Origin: Obelidium mucronatum
Lineage: Eukaryota > Chytridiomycota > Chytridiomycetes > Chytridiales > Chytriomycetaceae
NCBI GenBank assembly: GCA_025765595.1
Contig: JAIVFH010000420.1
Location: 1 to 21,117 of the forward strand
Length of the DNA: 21,117 nucleotides
Direction: 5' to 3'
Shown piece after piece: positions 9,599 through 19,168 of this stretch. The notes under the pieces are model-generated. The model had not been told where the DNA came from. It did no database searches and worked only from the letters and a program-made list of their open reading frames with translations. Numbering within the stretch: position 1 is the stretch's first letter; the number at the start of each line of letters is the position of its first letter. A program made the position numbers and the translations under genes.

Positions 9599-10587
9599 AT
9601 GCCAACGGCTTCGAGTAATGACAGTTACATGACTGTTTCGACCGTAGCAACTGCCGCAACAGTTATCACTTCAGCAGATCCAATGTTCTTTCCCACGTAC
9701 GCAATGTATGTCCCGACATATCTCTTGGGATCCATCATCAACTCGATTGTCCTCGTTGCGTTGATACGAAACAAAGCCTCACTGCTGAATACTCAACAAA
9801 ACAAACTGGTGGCTACTCTTGTCGCAATATACCTCTTCTGGAGTCTATCTTCGGCAGCGCGGCATTTAGCGCTTCTTTATTATGTACCGAATGACCTGTA
9901 CAACCGGATAGCGGCAATGTTGAAGTCAATATCACTGTTGATGGTGTTAGTGTGTAATGTTTTGTTGGCGATAGAGCGGGTGTTGGATAAAGGGAGTGGG
10001 AAATGGCATATCGTGGTTCTATGTTGGTTTATTGTTTCGGTGGCTATTGTTATGACTGTGTTCTGTAATTCGGTGAGTTATATTATTTTTTCGTAACTTG
10101 TGCATATTAACTGATGTTTATTTTTTTGTAATCTTGACAGCCAACACCTGATAGAATTCAACCTTTGCTTTTTACGTACCATCTCATTTGGTTATCTACA
10201 ATGGTATTGTCCTACCTATTGGCTGTAGTCAGCACCACCTCTCTCTATTTGTCAGCATTCGTGAAATCACGGCGGAATCTTGTAAATGGCCTTGCCAGAT
10301 CTACATCCTTGGAACATCTTGTATCGTCAATGTCCAAGAAGCACTTGAAGCGGTCTATTCTCATGTCAATTAACTTGATTCTGTGGTATTCTCCGTTGCT
10401 TGTATACGAAATAATCGTTGCATCAGCAAGAACTGGTGGCCCCGTAGATGATATAAATCGTCTTGATTTGCTTTGGTTAAAGATTTTGGCTGGCGAGTTT
10501 GTTGTTTTGGATTGTTCAATCACGCCTGCGTTGTTATTGTATCTGAATCCTGTCATTGCGAAAGCGGTGTTTAAAATGATACAATAA
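9599..10587 (+). CDS. Receptor 2 of array: class A-like seven-transmembrane receptor
   Basis: Exons are 9599-10072 and 10141-10587 (306 residues). The single 68-base intron (GTGAGT...TTGACAG) sits in phase 0 immediately after TM4 (VFCNS/PTPDRIQP), the position shared by all four receptors. A Thr/Ser-rich N terminus of about 33 residues leads into TM1 (YVPTYLLGSIINSIVLVALI). TM2 has LFWSLSSA. TM3 ends in NVLLAIERVLDKG, where the ER pair is kept but Tyr is Val. TM6 is SILMSINLILWYSPLLVYEI. TM7 is FVVLDCSITPALLLYLNPVI, with a clear NP pair, followed by a very short tail (AKAVFKMIQ). The third cytoplasmic loop (STSLEHLVSSMSKKHLK) is basic. It is a paralogue of the receptor 178 bases upstream. Ligand unknown. 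Confidence 0.75.
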
Positions 10588-10613
10588 TAGATAGATAGAT
10601 ATAACTTAAATTA

Positions 10614-10619
10614 AATAAA
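10614..10619 (+). promoter_or_regulatory. AATAAA polyadenylation signal of receptor 2
   Basis: AATAAA lies 27 bases after the receptor 2 stop, following a short ATAG/ATAGATAG repeat. The gap to the convergent HNH-like gene is only 81 bases, so the two 3' ends nearly touch. Confidence 0.5.
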
Positions 10620-10668
10620 AGATGATTTATTTGCTTTTTAACTAAATTTTTAAGAATATTGGGTAAAT

Positions 10669-11830
10669 TTATTCCATCTTCCTCTTACCTATGCCCTCAC
10701 TCGCTAAAAAGCTCAAATAATTGAATTCACTTCGACCATTTTCCCTCCATTGCTTCTTGGTCCATTCAGTCTTCGAATCCAAACAAAATCGAAAGTCTTC
10801 CACATTTTCCACCCACAATTTCGTTACCCACACAAGCTCCGATAATCTTTGAGAGTCAGGTTTCAGTCGTGGGCTATAGACTTCCGAGAGCCAAGAGTTG
10901 AAAAATTCAATAAAAATCTCGACAGCGAACCGATTGGTTTCAGTGTTTGACTTGTCAGATTCCAACTTGAACGCCAGCAAGATTCCTGGAATATCCCCGT
11001 TTATGCCATCAAGCAAGCTGTGGAAGTCTCCAGAAAGGATGATGATGTTGTTTTCGTTCTCTTTGTACCTTTCAAACTCTCCTCTACAACGCTTTTTGTC
11101 AAGGAAATGACACCGGTCAGGTCGGTAAAATGTCTGGCTGAAGCCGGTTTCCCCTTCGATTCGCTGAAACGCAAATAGATGGGTGTTGATATCAACTATA
11201 GAATGATCATTAAGTCGAGCTAGATAGGTTTGAGTCGATACGTCATTGTCAGAAGGAGTGTAGTGGTTGAAGTAGACCCTTTGAAGTTGCGTATCTGATT
11301 GGGTTTTGAAGCGTACCAGATCCATTGATTCAACCGACAACGACAATTTAGAATTCAGCTGGTGACTAAATCCGTCCAAATACTTGTGGAGAGCCGTTTC
11401 GAAATCATAACAGTACTGTTTTGATATGAAAACCAAATCAACCAGAAGACGTTTGCGCTTATCGTAACGGATCGAAGACTGCTGCTTCAAGATAACGTCG
11501 TAAAATGCGACGTTTTCAAAGGCGATGAGATACAAGGTTTGACGAACCCCGATTGTTGCTGCGGCACCGACAATGACAATGGAACACTTCCACAGATTCA
11601 AATCATCATCCATACCATCTAGTCAAAGAATGAAAAAGCGATTCAGAAGTGGAGCACTTACGTTTCGCCGACTGTGGTAAGGGGAGGGCGAGTTTCGCAG
11701 GCAGCGCTTGATTGACAGCCAGGGAATCTGCTCTTTTTTCTCCAAGTCCGTCCGAATGCGGCTCGATCTCAATAGGCTGTTTGCCTTTGGACTGGCAACA
11801 GAAGACTTGGTTGGGGTTAGAAGTGGCCAT
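10669..11830 (-). CDS. HNH-endonuclease-like protein of the chytrid/oomycete effector type
   Basis: Exons are 11662-11830 and 10669-11618, joined across a 43-base intron (GTAAGT...ACTAG) in phase (SAK/HGMDDD), giving 372 residues. I chose the ATG at 11830 (MATSNPNQVF). Around residues 220-260 there is an HNH pattern: CHFLDKKRC, then ENENNIIILSGDFHSLLDG, i.e. His, a conserved Asn-Asn, and DFH followed by DG, as in the HNH_2-like family found in chytrids and oomycetes and sometimes attached to Crinkler headers. Downstream, VENVEDFRFCLDSKTEWTKKQW matches the conserved tail I associate with that family. No Crinkler header is present here; the N terminus is low-complexity. It would bind metal and cut nucleic acid if active. 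It lies antisense in the receptor array, between receptors 2 and 3. Confidence 0.65.
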
Positions 11831-11996
11831 TTGGGGGTAATAAACAATTGACAAAGGAAGGCGCTGTTTCAGAGTACTTGCCAAACGTTATGGCATTATT
11901 CAACTTGAGCGTCATTGCCTGGCGACCAAGGGTGTAGTTTCATACTCTTGTTGGCCCTTCGCAAAAAATTCAAGCAACGAACTACAGTATAGATAG

Positions 11997-13071
11997 ATGG
12001 TGGATTTCTTCACGCCTGCTACCTCCATCGACAAGGGAGACTACTCCATCAACACCGATGTTTTGCTGATTCCATACTGTCTCCTTACGCTCTTGTTGTA
12101 AGCGCCTTTTGGAGTTTAGTAATTGGAAGCACTCTTTAACGCACCACAATCTTCAAGCAACGGCGCTGTATCGCTCGCTGTGTACCGATTTCGAAAGCAA
12201 ATCATCACTACGACTCTCGACATCGTCATGGCACTGCTAGTCTATCTGTTTCTGTATTGGTCAATCTCCAACCTGATCCTGCGGATCATTTGTCTCACCC
12301 AAGATCCAAAGTCGGCCACATTTGCAATCATGGCAACGATTATCGCTTGCAACAACTCGCTCACAACTTTGGCGGTTTTCGGAACTAATTTGGTGATGGC
12401 AATGGAGCGGGCCTTCAGAGTGCACCAGAAACCGATTGAAAATACCCGCAAGTGGTATATATTGATTGCAGTGGTTGTATTGATGGCCTGCTGTACTATG
12501 ATTGCCATCTTTTCCACTTCGGTGAGTACAAAAATGCTTTCAAGCTATGGGCTTGTATGTTCAAACATTTGAAAATCTCTCTCTTCTGCAGCTGAGCTCT
12601 GATGGCTTTACACCCGATCGCGGACTACAAGCTTTGCTTTGGTTCATCGTTACTCTTGTTGTTATTGGGTCAATGTATATTGGGATCATTGTGTCGTATA
12701 TTGCAACCTATATGCAATCAAAGAAACTGATTCGAAAAACGTTAACCAATCCTCAGCATGAAGAAGTTCGGGAGAGAATGGGTAATCTTGTTTTTCTTCT
12801 TGTTAGTCTTCATCGCTCTTAATGTCGTATACTTATTTTACGTGACTCAGAACGATCTGTATTCAAAAGTTGCACCATTATGGTGGCCACCACGCTAATC
12901 TGCTACACGCCTATCATTGTCTTTCTTTTGGTAAAAAAGTTTATAGAGGGTGGCTCCCATCTGGTTGTACTCAAACAGGTGTTTAATGTCCTCGTAACAA
13001 TGGACGCAATAGCGTGTCCGTTACTGGTTATATATTTTAACCACAAAATTAGAGACTGCCTTTTCATGTGA
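11997..13071 (+). CDS. Receptor 3 of array: class A-like seven-transmembrane receptor
   Basis: Exons are 11997-12097, 12158-12521, 12592-12781 and 12851-13071 (291 residues). The first intron splits TM1, and splicing restores LLIPYCLLTLLFNGAVSLAV, which aligns with TM1 of its neighbours including the Asn. The second intron lies after TM4 (IFSTS/LSSDGFTPDRG), phase 0. The third lies in the loop before TM6. TM2 carries LYWSISNL. TM3 ends in NLVMAMERAFRVHQ (ER kept, Tyr replaced by Ala). TM6 is CTIMVATTLICYTPIIVFLL. TM7 is VTMDAIACPLLVIYFNHKIR, where the Pro of NPxxY is His. The C-terminal tail is only a few residues (DCLFM). An AATAAA follows the stop by 17 bases. Ligand unknown. Confidence 0.72.
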
Positions 13072-13088
13072 ATATTTTAAAAACTCAG

Positions 13089-13094
13089 AATAAA
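13089..13094 (+). promoter_or_regulatory. AATAAA polyadenylation signal of receptor 3
   Basis: AATAAA lies 17 bases after the receptor 3 stop codon, in the 178-base gap before receptor 4. Confidence 0.5.
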
Positions 13095-13196
13095 GTTTTT
13101 GTAGATAGTTATTCCTGAGATATTACAACAGAAAAGAGACACGCCATGAGACTCCCCAATAGAGTCTGAAGTTATCTAGCAAGTTCTTCGGCCTTG

Positions 13197-13208
13197 GTAA
13201 ATATTTAC
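13197..13208. promoter_or_regulatory. GTAAATATTTAC palindrome upstream of receptor 4
   Basis: A perfect 12-bp palindrome ends 41 bases before the receptor 4 ATG. Each arm reads GTAAATA, which resembles a forkhead-factor core (GTAAAYA). The position suits a promoter element, but the motif is short and AT-rich and could be chance. Confidence 0.3.
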
Positions 13209-13249
13209 ACTGTTCGAAGCAATTTCCGAAATCAGACAAAAAAGTAGAG

Positions 13250-14314
13250 ATGGATCATAACATGGCGATGGACGGCCACGACATGATGATGATGATGCCC
13301 ATGGAGGATCCAAACCAACTCTGGCTAGTTCCTTGTTACTCTGTAGCGCTTATTGGGAACAGTATCCTTGCCGTATCCATGCTTCGTTTCAAGTCCGCTG
13401 TGCTCACATCATCTCTATCGACCCTCCTCTTTGCCTTGGTTGTCTTCTTTATCATCTGGTCCATAGTCAATATCGCTGTTGGCTCCACCATTATTGCCAT
13501 CAGCAACACGGATTTGATGATGAGGATTTCGGCGGCAGTGAATTCAATTGGATCTGTCCTGGTTTTTGGATTCAACTTTGTCATTGCTCTCGAGAGATAC
13601 CTGATAGTCCGACAATTTGGAAGTGTGTCGAGACGAGGGTTTATTGTCTTTGCAGTCTATATCGCTGCGTTGGTTGGAGTCATGACTTGGGTGTTTGTAA
13701 CCTCAGTTAAGAACCCTGGTTGGAAAATTGCTTGAATTCTTTTTTTGGCTGACGAATCATCATCTCAATCACAACACTCACAGCCGTCGTCGGACTGCTT
13801 CAAACCCGATTACAAGTTACAATTAGCTGTGTGGCTCACTGCAAATGTTCTCGCGTTCCCACCAATGTACATTGGAGTCATTGGATTCTACTTCATCACG
13901 TACCTGCACTCCAAAAGCCTTATTGATTCAGTCACCAAGGAAAATAATCAAAAGCAACAGAATTTGCGGGCTCAACTGTCGAAAACTGTGTTTCGAAGCT
14001 GTCTTGCCATGAGTGCGACTATGCTTCTGTTTTATACACCTTTTGTGGTTCTGATGTTTGCGAGTGTATTTGTGCAGCAAGTTGAAGCGAATATGTCTGT
14101 GTGGATGACTGTTTGCAATGCGCTTGTGACTGTGGATAGTTTAGTGGCTCCAGCAGTGATTCTTTATTTCAACCCAATGTTGAGAAGAATGTTGGCAGAT
14201 ACTTTGTTTCGACGAAAGGCGGATGCATTCGAGGACGATTCTATTGATGGATCTACATTACAGTATTCCGGAAGAGACGATGGTCGTGGGTTTCACGAAT
14301 TGGATCGTTATTAG
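13250..14314 (+). CDS. Receptor 4 of array: seven-transmembrane receptor with Met/His-rich N terminus
   Basis: Exons are 13250-13705 and 13784-14314 (328 residues). The intron (GTTAAG...CTCACAG) sits after TM4 (VFVTS/PSSDCFKPDYKL), phase 0, the same place as in the other three receptors. The extracellular start, MDHNMAMDGHDMMMMMPMED, is packed with Met, His and Asp and resembles the Mets motifs of Ctr copper transporters. TM1 is VPCYSVALIGNSILAVSML. TM2 has IIWSIVNI. TM3 ends in NFVIALERYLIV, an intact ERY. TM6 is CLAMSATMLLFYTPFVVLMF. TM7 is VTVDSLVAPAVILYFNPMLR with an NP pair. The cytoplasmic tail is the longest of the four (about 40 residues, acidic, with several Ser/Thr), suiting regulation by phosphorylation (inference). 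Confidence 0.75.
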
Positions 14315-14609
14315 CGTTATACCAAATTAGAAAAGCTTTTTTAATTACATTAGAAGTTACTTGTTAAGCAGTTAATATATTCTTCAAAAGATAAAAAAAA
14401 AAAAAGCAGACAACACAACACACACACACTTAAACAAAACAATAATCTAATAACAGCCTTTACCCATTGACCATTCTCTCTTTTTAACCAAATTCCTTTT
14501 TTTTTCTCTTCCTTTTTTTCCAACAATTCCTTTCCGTTTACCCCTATTTTTTCCCCAAGTGCACGCCTAGGAGTTATTATTATTACAAAACGAGGGAATC
14601 CCCCCTTTA
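14315..14609. other. Convergent intergenic stretch, low complexity
   Basis: These 295 bases separate the receptor 4 stop from the stop of the next, minus-strand gene. The stretch contains an A tract at about 14393-14405, a short CA run (14418-14430) and T-rich segments. I see no gene or RNA in it; it is probably the two 3' UTRs. Confidence 0.6.
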
Positions 14610-15663
14610 TCATCGACTGGCCCATTCCAAAAGCGCCACAGGAACACTCCGTCCACACCCACTCGCATCCACGGCTTTACTCCACCGCTTCATCTTCCCT
14701 CTCGCATCATCATTTGCAGCCATCTTCATTGTCAAATACTCCAAAAACCCAACCGCATAACACCACTGCCCATCATCTCGCCAATCCACACCACCGCCAC
14801 CACCGCCACCGCCACTGCTACTACCCACACCAAGAAAATAGTCCCACAGAGAATTCAAAACAGACTGCGCGCTATTCCGCTCACTACTGAATTTACACAG
14901 CTTCAAAAGCTTCTTTACGATTTTGAGGAGTTTCTCAGCGACAGCCGTGTTGTTTTGTGGAATCAGTGCGACGCAGTTGATGAGGTAGGATATCATATCT
15001 GAGTGGGATAGGTGGAGCATCATGGTGACGATAGAGTCTACATGCGCGGCGCCCACCATTGGTGGTGTGGGGTTGTTGGAATGTGGATGGTACAAGGGGA
15101 TTGTTAAGTGGTCTGAGAGTAATTTTAACAGATTCGCGTTGTCCTTCTTTTTAAGCCAAGTGGGATCGACACCTCCGTCAGCCCAGAGACACTATTGAGG
15201 AGTTGATAGTAGGAATCAGCAAACGGAACAACAAAAAAATAAATTAAAATAAATTAAAAAAAAAAACTACTAACCATATTTACAACTTTCGCATACCCTT
15301 TCGCAAGCAACTCATTTCTTAGATACACAATTAAAACACAACAAGTCTCCAACGTGACGGAAACTTCAACTTTCCCAGCCCCGCTACCACCACCGGCACC
15401 ACCGGCACCACCGGTACGCTTTAATTGAAATGGTTTTGGCCAAACCCCTTCCAAGCCATGGATCATGGAAAAACCTTTGCTCGGGTTCGCTACGAACGTG
15501 CATAGAATCGTTTCGACAAGTTTATGGATTCTTGTAAAGTCAGAAGCTGACGACGATGATGATTGGTTTGTCAGTCGTGAGAGACATCCATAGAATCGTG
15601 TCATTCGGCTGTGATAATTTTTGCATTGATATTGTTAGTGCTGTGTTAAAAAAAATAAAAATA

Positions 15664-15699
<36 letters not shown>

Positions 15700-18600
15700 G
15701 AACTAAAAATAAATTAACATATACACTTACCATAACGCTCCAGCATCCAAAGAAACCGCTTCCTTCCCCTTCAAAAACTCTTCAACCCATTTCAAAACTT
15801 GATTAAAAAACGCGTCACTATTACCACCACCTCCACTTGACGATGACGATGATGATGATGCATTCCCCAGAACCCAGACAAACCACACAATATTCCTCTC
15901 CAATTTTGGAACACTTTCTTCCAAAGACCGAATAACAACACCACCTCCTCCATTACCAATACATACTTCTTCCACAACTATATCTTCTCCTTCTTCCACA
16001 TCCGCCTTGATGTCATTCCATTCGTATACTCCAGTTGCCTTTTTCCACATTGGCAGCAGAGTGTCTCGAAGAATCAAGTCAGTCAATTGAGTAGATCCAA
16101 ACGATTTCGGATCTTTAAAGACTGCAGAAACATGTGGGGACGGCAAGTTGTTGTTGCTGGTGGTGGTTGTAGCTGATGATGATGATGATGATTCCTTCCC
16201 GAAATTCGCCGCACGGATCCAGGATTCTAATGTCACCGCGTTCAATGGTCTCGGTGGGGCCTCGACCGTTATTGCGTCGGGTGAGTCGCTATTTGTAGAT
16301 GTTGATCCCAAGGATGATTTCGATGGCTTCCCTCCGCCTCCTTTCCCGTTCTGTGTGATTGTTGCCTTGGTTGTGGGTGGCGTGGCTAAGGGGGTTGAGA
16401 GTTTCCCACCACCCCCGCCACCAGTACTCGCGTCAAGACGTGGGGACGCGGATTTCGTGAATGGGTGTAATAGTTGTGGGGATTGACGACCGCTGCCGCT
16501 GCCGCTTCCTGCATTTCTCTGCTGGCTTGCTGCCGGCTGCTTTGAATATCTGCCACCACCTACTGGTGCTGTTGCTGCAGACCTCGCGCTGGAAACGGGA
16601 GCTGCTGTCGGAAGATCAATTGATCCAGTGGAAGAAGGGGAATGAAGGGCCGGGGAGTTTGAACTGCTGTTGTTTCCACTACTGCTGCTACTCTGTTTTC
16701 TCGAACTTTCAGAAATGACAAGTTTGAATCGTTTTGAAACTGGTTGCTGTTGTTGTTGTGATGATGAGACAGTTGAATTGACAGAGTCGGATCGTTCTCG
16801 TTTCTGTGACGGCGGTGCGATACTGGTGCTGCTCGATGTGGAACTGGAATTTGATAAATTTGAGGCTGAAGTCGACAGCGAGGTGATGGCTGGTAACCGA
16901 GGTTTCTCTGATCCCCCAAATCGCCCCGGTGAAGGATCTCGACTTTTGCCGCTGTTGGTACTCAATTGGTCCAAATCTTTTCCCAAAGTGAAATAATTTG
17001 GTTTGGCTTTTGTTGATCGTGTATGACTTGAAGTTGATGGTATTGGGTTATCGGTATCAAGAGATTCACTGGATGAACGTTTCAATTTCGGTTGTTGTGT
17101 CGACACTGATGCCGTCGTTGTTGACAAAGTGGGTGTCGTTGCTGGCTGGGCACTAGCAGGGGTATATAGATTGTTGCCATTGTCGCTTAAACTGCTTGTA
17201 GTAGAACCGGCTGTTCGAACAACGCGATTGAGGGATTGATGCTGAAAGGATGAATTTGACAGAGCTGGACTACCTTCCATAGATGGTGCGGACGGTTTAT
17301 TATAACTTGTTGATGATGATGACAATTGTGGTGGTTTTGACGAGGACTGGTTGGAAGACGATTGTGGGGATACTGGAGCTGCGCCAGGTGCAAAATGGTG
17401 GTGGTGGGGTATACTTAGTGGGAGGTCGCTGCTTGTTGTTCTGTTGCTGTTGTTTGCGGTGGACGTGTTTGGGGGTATTATCTGAGACTCTTCTTGTGGA
17501 GTGCTCACTCTTGTGGATGCCAAATCGTATCGTTCCACCAAGTGCCGTGTCAATGCGTCCTGCAGAACCAACTGTTTTTTTCGAGTTGTTAAGAACAGGT
17601 GGCTATTGGAGTAATGGAACAAAAATCCGAGGGAAGAAAACAAAATACAATCGCCGAAGGCGATATTGAAAAGAGGTAAAAGAAAAAGCCAAACCTTTTC
17701 TTTTTCCAGCTGCATTACTGTCCTTTGCAAAGTCATAATCTGGCCAGTCATACTTTTCACCGTCTCGTCTGATGACGAAGAAGCAGATGAAGCCACACTA
17801 TCATGATCGTCCTCATCTACAACCCTCCTTCGATGACCATTTGTACCAGTAGCAGCAGAAACCGGAACATCCTTGTCCTTCTTGTTGTTACTACTGCTAT
17901 CCTCCTTCTTACTCTTTGCTCCACTATTCACTGAGCTCTTCAGTTCCAAATCAGACTTGAGACTTCTATTTGTGTCCTTTAATTCAGCAACAAGGGTCTG
18001 GAGAGAATATAGCTCTTTTTCGGAATGAGACAGTTTCGACTCCAATGATTTGATTGTTGAAAGTGATCCCGTCGCTGATTTCTCTTCTTGTTGTTTTAAT
18101 TTCTTGTTTTCAGATTTGAGTGCATCAATTTGAGATCGCAAGTCTTTTTCGGTGGCAGCAGAGGCGGCGGAAGCAGTTGATGACGACGAAAAGGATCTTT
18201 TCTGAATTTCGGCCTGTAACCGCTTATTTTCTGCACGCAGCTCCTTCAATTGAGCATCATGATCAGATTTGAGAGATGACAGAGCAGAACTATTTCGATT
18301 GATTTCACGTTTTTGAGACTGAGACAAGTCAAGTAGTTTTTTGTTTTCGGCCCGAAGAGATGCAAGCAGACTCGCGTCCTGACTCACAGGCTGTTGTTGC
18401 TGCTGTTGCTGGTTTGCAGCCGTGGTATCTGAGTAAAAATGGAAGGAAAAAAAAACAGAAGTTAAAAACAGAAGAAATTTTTGGGAGACTTTTTCTCAAT
18501 GAGATTATGAGGATGTATGGGAGGGGAGACAGGCAGTTCAATAAACCCAACCAACCGTTTAGTTTAGCTTTTAGTTCGTCTATTTGCACGTCTTTGAGCG

Positions 18601-19084
18601 CCAGATCCGAGAGACAGCGTTTTAGTTGAGCTTTCGCAGTCGACAGGTCAGATTCGAGCGACATGAGCATGGACAAATTGGAGCTTGTTTGATGTACTTG
18701 TAGTTGTTGTACTTGTTGTTGTTGTTGTAGTTGAGGCGGGGGTTGAGTCTGTGCGAGTGATTTAGCGGCGTGGGAGTGTCGCGGGGGTTGCGCGCCGCCG
18801 GCCTCGGAGCCGCTGTCCGAGTCGGAGTCGCTGTCGGAGTCGCTGTCCGAGCCCGAGCCCGAGCCCGAGCTCGACGACGGCGCCGCGGGCCCGCGCGTCG
18901 ACGCCGTCAGCGACTTTGGTCGGCGCGGCTTCTCCGCCGGCAGCGAAAACGGCGGCGGCAGCGAAGACGAAGACGCCGGCGACGTCCGCAGATCGGCGAC
19001 GGCGCCCGAGATTTCGCCAAGCAGATCGTCGTCGTCAAACTCAAAGTCGACAAGGTCATCGTCGTCGTTGTCGTTTGGGGCCAT
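14610..19084 (-). CDS. Large Ser-rich coiled-coil protein with acidic N terminus (possible ATRIP/Rad26-like)
   Basis: Five exons in transcript order: 18556-19084, 17695-18428, 15731-17571, 15275-15608 and 14610-15191. All phases agree, giving 1339 residues. Residues 1-30 are acidic with alternating hydrophobics (DLVDFEFDDDDLLGEISGAV). Then come Ser/Pro-rich sequence with a Ser-Gly/Ser-Asp run (SGSGSGSDSDSD), Gln runs, and coiled coils (ENKKLLDLSQSQKREI, DHDAQLKELRAENKRLQAEI, TIKSLESKLSHSEKELYSLQ). About 500 residues of Ser/Thr/Gln low complexity follow, with basic KRxRSDS-like patches, then a helical C-terminal third (exons 3-5). Acidic RPA-binding-like start, coiled coil and helical C terminus is the architecture of ATRIP/Ddc2/Rad26, the ATR partner in DNA-damage signalling. 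That identity is a hypothesis only, as no diagnostic motif is seen. The first 300 coding bases are far richer in GC than the rest. Confidence 0.72.
15666..15697. repeat. 32-base poly(A) run (poly(T) on the transcript strand) in an intron
   Basis: An uninterrupted run of 32 A lies in intron 15609-15730 of the minus-strand coiled-coil gene, so the transcript carries poly(U) upstream of the acceptor, where a polypyrimidine tract is expected. The length suggests a slippage-prone site. Confidence 0.85.
17650..17664. repeat. Solo ATCGCCGAAGGCGAT hairpin in an intron of the coiled-coil gene
   Basis: A single variant copy of the hairpin repeat, ATCGCC-GAA-GGCGAT, with a perfect 6-bp stem, lies in intron 17572-17694. 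Unlike the CatSper and SNAP clusters, it has the TTC loop on the transcript strand. Both stem arms carry a matched change (C to T, G to A) relative to the main core, so the hairpin is preserved. Confidence 0.8.
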
Positions 19085-19099
19085 TTGCAGATGACTTTG

Positions 19100-19109
19100 G
19101 TCACGTGAC
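19100..19109. promoter_or_regulatory. GTCACGTGAC E-box palindrome upstream of the coiled-coil gene
   Basis: A perfect 10-bp palindrome with a CACGTG core (bHLH or Cbf1-type site) starts 16 bases upstream of the minus-strand ATG at 19084. It lies in the 84-base gap between that gene and the stop of the CHMP7-type gene. With so little room it is likely part of the core promoter or 5' leader. Confidence 0.5.
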
Positions 19110-19168
19110 GACGAAGGAAGAAAGTGTGCAACAAAAAAGTAATAATATTTAAACGCGTTTGTTGAACA

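Noticed and set aside
8191..14314. The four receptors as opsins or microbial rhodopsins
   Set aside because: None has a Lys at the retinal position in TM7; the ER(Y), YxP and NP motifs fit generic class A receptors.
16148..16996. Plus-strand open frames opposite the coiled-coil gene
   Set aside because: They are antisense shadows of Ser/Gln-rich codons and contain no domain-like sequence.
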